Positions 39,962 through 40,011 of a stretch of 40,011 bases of DNA are shown here, piece after piece. The position numbers and the translations under genes are program-made. The DNA comes from an uncultured Treponema sp. (GTDB lineage: Bacteria > Spirochaetota > Spirochaetia > Treponematales > Treponemataceae), in the NCBI GenBank assembly GCA_937891125.1, contig CALAEZ010000073.1, forward strand, positions 1 through 40,011. Reading direction: 5' to 3'. Position 1 is the stretch's first letter, and the number at the start of each line of letters is the position of its first letter. Under the pieces are notes generated by a model. That model was not told where the DNA came from. It saw nothing but the letters and a program-made list of their open reading frames with translations, and did no database searches.

Positions 39962-40011
39962 AGATCGGAAGAGCACACGTCTGAACTCCAGTCACTAGCT
40001 TATCTCGTATG
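39962..40011 (+). other. Illumina TruSeq adapter and index (assembly artefact)
   Basis: AGATCGGAAGAGCACACG begins at 39962 and the rest of the 34-base TruSeq adapter follows to 39995. Then comes the six-base index TAGCTT (39996-40001) and ATCTCGTATG of the flow-cell arm (40002-40011). This is non-biological sequence left untrimmed at a contig end. Confidence 0.98.

Noticed and set aside
39798..39995. N-terminal extension of the hemerythrin reading frame
   Set aside because: It is translated adapter and intergenic DNA, containing a promoter and a terminator; the family start is at 39797.

Overview
The window reads as the end of a draft contig from a treponeme-like spirochaete; the species is not determinable by eye. 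Support comes from an XPB helicase paired with its PF13625 partner, a PASTA protein, outer-membrane beta-barrel proteins, an M30-type lipoprotein peptidase, ORF6N genes and many diguanylate-cyclase/phosphodiesterase proteins. Base composition is moderately GC-rich, with two visibly AT-richer patches near 14.6-15.1 kb and 18.7-19.3 kb. The last 50 bases (39962-40011) are not genomic: they are Illumina TruSeq adapter plus index, so real sequence ends at about 39961.

Layout. 1-604 is a truncated cation symporter on the minus strand. 653-5511 is an unknown gene, the XPB helicase and its partner in one direction. 5542-6321 is a cinnamoyl-esterase-like hydrolase. 6514-7548 is a PASTA membrane protein. 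7651-11779 is an oligopeptide ABC transporter (oppBCDF) with no binding protein. 11990-14587 is a B12-binding radical SAM protein carrying several low-complexity inserts. 14597-15081 is a scar between two truncated genes. 15089-17842 (minus) holds an outer-membrane protein, arginase, an Nfu scaffold and an acetyltransferase. 17921-19367 holds a decapitated sensor gene, hisB, and an ORF6N gene that starts with a copy of the hisB start. 19497-21926 is a GH51 arabinofuranosidase. 22056-25663 (minus) is DUF1848, an acetyltransferase and an EAL phosphodiesterase. Two GGDEF proteins follow, then MATE, an O-acetylhomoserine sulfhydrylase, a TPR protein and a LamG/Fn3 protein. The plus strand resumes with rsmE and an M30-like lipoprotein, and the contig ends with a minus-strand bacteriohemerythrin.

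The most unusual feature is at 18676-19367. A perfect 66-bp direct repeat carries the ribosome-binding site and first 19 codons of hisB. It occurs once in front of hisB and once, 626 bp upstream, in front of an ORF6N gene, which is therefore translated as a chimera with a HisB N-terminus. The ORF6N stop codon lies one base before the second repeat. This looks like a small cassette that inserted at a host start codon and duplicated the initiation region, so that both genes keep a start.

A second pattern is promoter placement. About twelve genes have a TATAAT/TATACT/TACACT-like box 6-12 bases before the ATG and no Shine-Dalgarno sequence, which predicts leaderless or nearly leaderless mRNAs. 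Genes inside operons, and some single genes, have clear Shine-Dalgarno sequences instead. This pattern also decides several start codons, which are given below as downstream starts rather than the longest reading frame.

Biologically the genes fit a host-associated or gut/rumen-type fermenter. It takes up peptides (Opp), degrades arginine (arginase), removes hemicellulose side chains (GH51, feruloyl-esterase-like hydrolase), senses solutes through c-di-GMP (SBP-GGDEF, GGDEF, EAL) and senses oxygen (hemerythrin).
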